From: Lancefieldella sp. Marseille-Q7238
GTDB taxonomy: Bacteria > Actinomycetota > Coriobacteriia > Coriobacteriales > Atopobiaceae
Assembly (NCBI RefSeq): GCF_949152215.1
Contig: NZ_OX424407.1
Span: forward strand, 934,530-998,529
Direction of reading: 5' to 3'
Length of the DNA: 64,000 nt
Shown here: in pieces, positions 61,769 to 64,000 of the stretch
How positions within the stretch are numbered: the first letter of the stretch is position 1
How the letters are laid out: each line of letters begins with the position of its first letter
Translations under genes and position numbers: made by a program
Notes under the pieces: model-generated
What the model saw: the letters and a program-made list of their open reading frames with translations, nothing else
Databases searched by the model: none
Told to the model about the DNA's origin: nothing

Positions 61769-63930
61769 CAATGCGCCTTACGTGGTTCAAGTGCCTTACG
61801 TCCAATATCGGTGCGATATTGCTTACCGTCAAAGTTGATCCGATCAACGGCCTCATATGCCAAACTGCGCGCGCTCTCAAAGTTAGGAGCCAGAGCTGTA
61901 ACGTTAAGCACTCGGCCTCCGGCGGTCACAAGACGGCCATCGGGTGTGCGAGCGGTGCCGGCATGGTTTACAAAAATACCCGGCTCCTGTTCCGCAGACT
62001 CAATGCCGTCAATCTCCTTGCCTGCTTCATACGAACCCGGATACCCCGCGCTTGCCAGCACCACGGAAACCGCGACCATATCGGACCAGGATATCTCCTG
62101 CTCATCCAGGGTACTCTCATCACAGGCGCGCATAATTTCAATGAGATTCCCTTGGAGCCGCGGCAAAATGGCCTGCGTCTCGGGATCTCCAAAACGCGCG
62201 TTGAATTCCAGAACTTTGGGCCCTTCGTCAGTCAGCATAAAGCCACCGTACAAGCAGCCTGAATAGGTGATTCCCTCCGCCTTAAGCTCCGCGATTACTC
62301 GCTTCTCAATGGCAACCATGGCTGCAAGTTCATCGCCCGTAACATGCGGGCTGGGAGAAAAAACGCCCATGCCGCCGGTATTGGGCCCACGGTCACCATC
62401 AAAGGCACGCTTATGATCCTGCGCTGTCGCAAGCGGTACAAGCGTTGTGCCATCAGTAAGCGCAAGCAACGAGCATTCAGGTCCCTCAAGGAATTCTTCG
62501 ATTACCACTGTAGTACCCGCGGCGCCAAACTGGCCGGAAAAACACTCGTGTACGCCTTTAAGAGCTTCTTCGGTCGTAGCCGCGACGATAACGCCTTTAC
62601 CGGCCGCCAGGCCGTCAGCCTTGACGACTATCGGAGCGCCCACCTCGCGCACATAGGCCTCACAGGAAGCTTCATCGGTAAACGACTTCCAAGCTGCTGT
62701 GGGAACACCCGCGCGCTGCATAACGCCCTTGGCAAACGCTTTCGATCCCTCCATCTGAGCGGCTGCTTTGCTGGGTCCAAAACAGGGAATGCCCGCCGCG
62801 CGTACGGCATCGGCAACACCTTCTACAAGCGGCGCCTCCGGGCCGATAACCACAAGACCCAGGTTCTTCTCGCGAGCAAATGCCGCCACTTCCTCGGGAT
62901 TGTTTTGGTCTATCGGCGCGGTTTCCGCTAGCACGGCCATGCCCCCATTGCCGGGCGCGACGTAGAACTTTCCCGCATGCGGCGACTCACGCAGCTTGGT
63001 CAAAAGCGCATATTCACGGCCACCGGCTCCTAAGAGCAAAACGTCGGTTGTATCCACGGCCAGCTCCTCCGCTTTGTCATACAGATTTTTAGGAACAAAC
63101 GCGACGCCCACCGAAGTTGTCCCGATATGCGGAGAAAATTCCTTTGAAGCCGGTCGGCGCGCGAGCAGCGCAGCCTCATATTCATTGGTATCCAAAGGCT
63201 TTTCCAGCGCAAGTCTGGCCCGATGGTCACCTGAAGAAATGATGACGTAGACAAGCGGCCCCTCAACCACATACGCCGCGCTCAGCGATCGAGAAATGCG
63301 CGCGGTAAGATCGGAAATGTCGTGACTGTGGGCAATCTCTTTCAATAAACCGTTTGCCAACAGATAGAGATACATCTCCGATGAAATGCGACGGCGCACA
63401 TGCTCAAACTGCTGGCGAAAGGAAAATCGGTGAGGACGATGCTGATGGCGCACAAGTTTCTCGCCGTTCATGGAGATAAAAAGCGTGCCGGCCGCTTCGC
63501 TGAGCTCACGCCCATACGCCGCAGCCGCCTTCAGGTTTGCTCCAGCCGCGCGCGCAGCGCTCAGTCGTTCCAAAATGATGCCCTGCGCTGCAGGTGCGTT
63601 TCCGGTATCGAGAAGCACGATCTTCTCGCCAGGAACATCATGCGCTTCGCGCTGATTTGCAACACCATCGCCGACAATATTTCCCCGGGCATCCTCCGCT
63701 GTCTTATAGGAAAGCGCCAGCTCTGAGCTCACATGAACGGACAGAATACCTGTATATTCTTCACTCAGCAGCTGACGATAGAACGCCGCGACTTCTTCAG
63801 CGCGAGCGTTCAGCCTATTAGGAATCAAGAGAATCTCTAATGCCTCAAGATCTTCGCGTTCAAATCCGCAAGGGTTGTCGGCTACGAGAGCAAACGTCCG
63901 GCAACCAGCGCAGTGCGCAGCGCGTGCCAC
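61768..63930 (-). CDS. purD: DegV-like domain fused to phosphoribosylamine-glycine ligase
   Basis: 720 residues in one uninterrupted frame, GTG start at 63930 with GGAGGTAAAAC upstream. Residues ~10-290 resemble a DegV (EDD) fatty-acid-binding protein: ILLIPNRLNARAEEVAAFY, EYTGILSVHVSSELALSYKTA, EKIVLLDTGNAPAAQGIILE. From residue 292 the PurD ligase begins (VDTTDVLLLGAGGREYALLT) and continues through ATP-grasp blocks (APIVVKADGLAAGKGVIVA; GGMGVFSPSP; ILPRLQGNL). In GGREYA, Tyr replaces the usual His. A GTG at residue 292 has GGAGGAG six bases upstream, so a PurD-only product is possible. Confidence 0.9.
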   Translation of the reverse strand: MARAAHCAGCRTFALVADNPCGFEREDLEALEILLIPNRLNARAEEVAAFYRQLLSEEYTGILSVHVSSELALSYKTAEDARGNIVGDGVANQREAHDVPGEKIVLLDTGNAPAAQGIILERLSAARAAGANLKAAAAYGRELSEAAGTLFISMNGEKLVRHQHRPHRFSFRQQFEHVRRRISSEMYLYLLANGLLKEIAHSHDISDLTARISRSLSAAYVVEGPLVYVIISSGDHRARLALEKPLDTNEYEAALLARRPASKEFSPHIGTTSVGVAFVPKNLYDKAEELAVDTTDVLLLGAGGREYALLTKLRESPHAGKFYVAPGNGGMAVLAETAPIDQNNPEEVAAFAREKNLGLVVIGPEAPLVEGVADAVRAAGIPCFGPSKAAAQMEGSKAFAKGVMQRAGVPTAAWKSFTDEASCEAYVREVGAPIVVKADGLAAGKGVIVAATTEEALKGVHECFSGQFGAAGTTVVIEEFLEGPECSLLALTDGTTLVPLATAQDHKRAFDGDRGPNTGGMGVFSPSPHVTGDELAAMVAIEKRVIAELKAEGITYSGCLYGGFMLTDEGPKVLEFNARFGDPETQAILPRLQGNLIEIMRACDESTLDEQEISWSDMVAVSVVLASAGYPGSYEAGKEIDGIESAEQEPGIFVNHAGTARTPDGRLVTAGGRVLNVTALAPNFESARSLAYEAVDRINFDGKQYRTDIGRKALEPRKAH

Positions 63931-63933
63931 GTT

Positions 63934-64000
63934 TTACCTCCAGTAGCGGTCGATGGTCTGTTCACGTTCGGGTCCAACGGTAATGATGGAAACACGCACG
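63934..64000 (-). CDS. C-terminal end of an unidentified gene (start outside window)
   Basis: The last 21 codons end VRVSIITVGPEREQTIDRYW-Arg-TAA at 63934, three bases before the GTG of the DegV-PurD gene, so the two are probably coupled. Too short to assign; a kinase partner of a DegV protein (FakA/DAK2 type) would fit the neighbour but is a guess. Confidence 0.5.
   Translation of the reverse strand, partial: VRVSIITVGPEREQTIDRYWR

Overview
The window looks like a chromosomal segment of a coriobacterium, most probably of the Atopobiaceae (Atopobium/Lancefieldella/Olsenella group). This rests on roughly balanced base composition, an anaerobe's gene set (glycyl-radical enzyme with its activase, radical SAM proteins, fermentative L-2-hydroxyacid dehydrogenase, FeoAB), a class B sortase and the overall gene order. 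The genus is an inference; I could not search a database.

Layout. 1-5.7 kb: F1Fo ATP synthase operon on the minus strand (atpB-E-F-H-A-G-D, atpD cut by the window edge). 5.9-15.5 kb: a catabolic island for arylacetate decarboxylation. It holds a 4-hydroxyphenylacetate decarboxylase large and small subunit (hpdB, hpdC), a divergent activase (hpdA), an OFA-type MFS transporter, a DUF4125/TPR/DUF4125 trio of unknown function, and a PocR-LuxR regulator translationally coupled to a degenerate receiver protein. The expected product is p-cresol. 15.7-19.7 kb: upp, rpiB, a TsaC/Sua5 protein, prmC and prfA. 19.9-28.6 kb: membrane-anchored proteins of unknown function, a phosphodiesterase, metA (predicted acetyl-CoA type), a DEAD-box helicase, a DUF1304 gene broken by one stop codon, a TM2 protein, tadA and tRNA-Ser(UGA). 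28.9-34.0 kb: lemA, then a 2-aminoethylphosphonate operon (phnW-pepM-cytidylyltransferase-ppd). 34-38.8 kb: a DUF364 protein, a THEP1-like NTPase and a FecCD-type metal/chelate ABC importer. 39-41.4 kb: an LDH-family dehydrogenase and an RlmD-like methyltransferase. 41.5-47.5 kb: a patchwork of AT-rich and broken genes around feoAB. 47.5-64 kb: small membrane proteins, a SemiSWEET, a flavin reductase, a radical SAM/SPASM protein, then purine genes (purN, purM, purF, purE, purD) mixed with an acyltransferase, a sortase, a pyridoxamine-kinase-like protein, an ABC exporter and a Nudix hydrolase.

The most striking whole-window signal is a short word, (G/C)CGAGAAG. By hand I count its 7-base core CGAGAAG/CTTCTCG 66 times (33 in each orientation), where about 8 are expected by chance. 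It occurs in several reading frames, between genes and as an inverted pair in a terminator. It is nearly absent from the hpd island and from the 41.3-47.8 kb patchwork. That is how DNA-uptake-type words behave, and it also marks those two regions as probable acquisitions. Other points of interest are a DegV-like domain fused in frame to PurD with a well-placed internal start, an HpdC lacking most N-terminal cluster ligands, and several small repeats and hairpins at regulatory positions.
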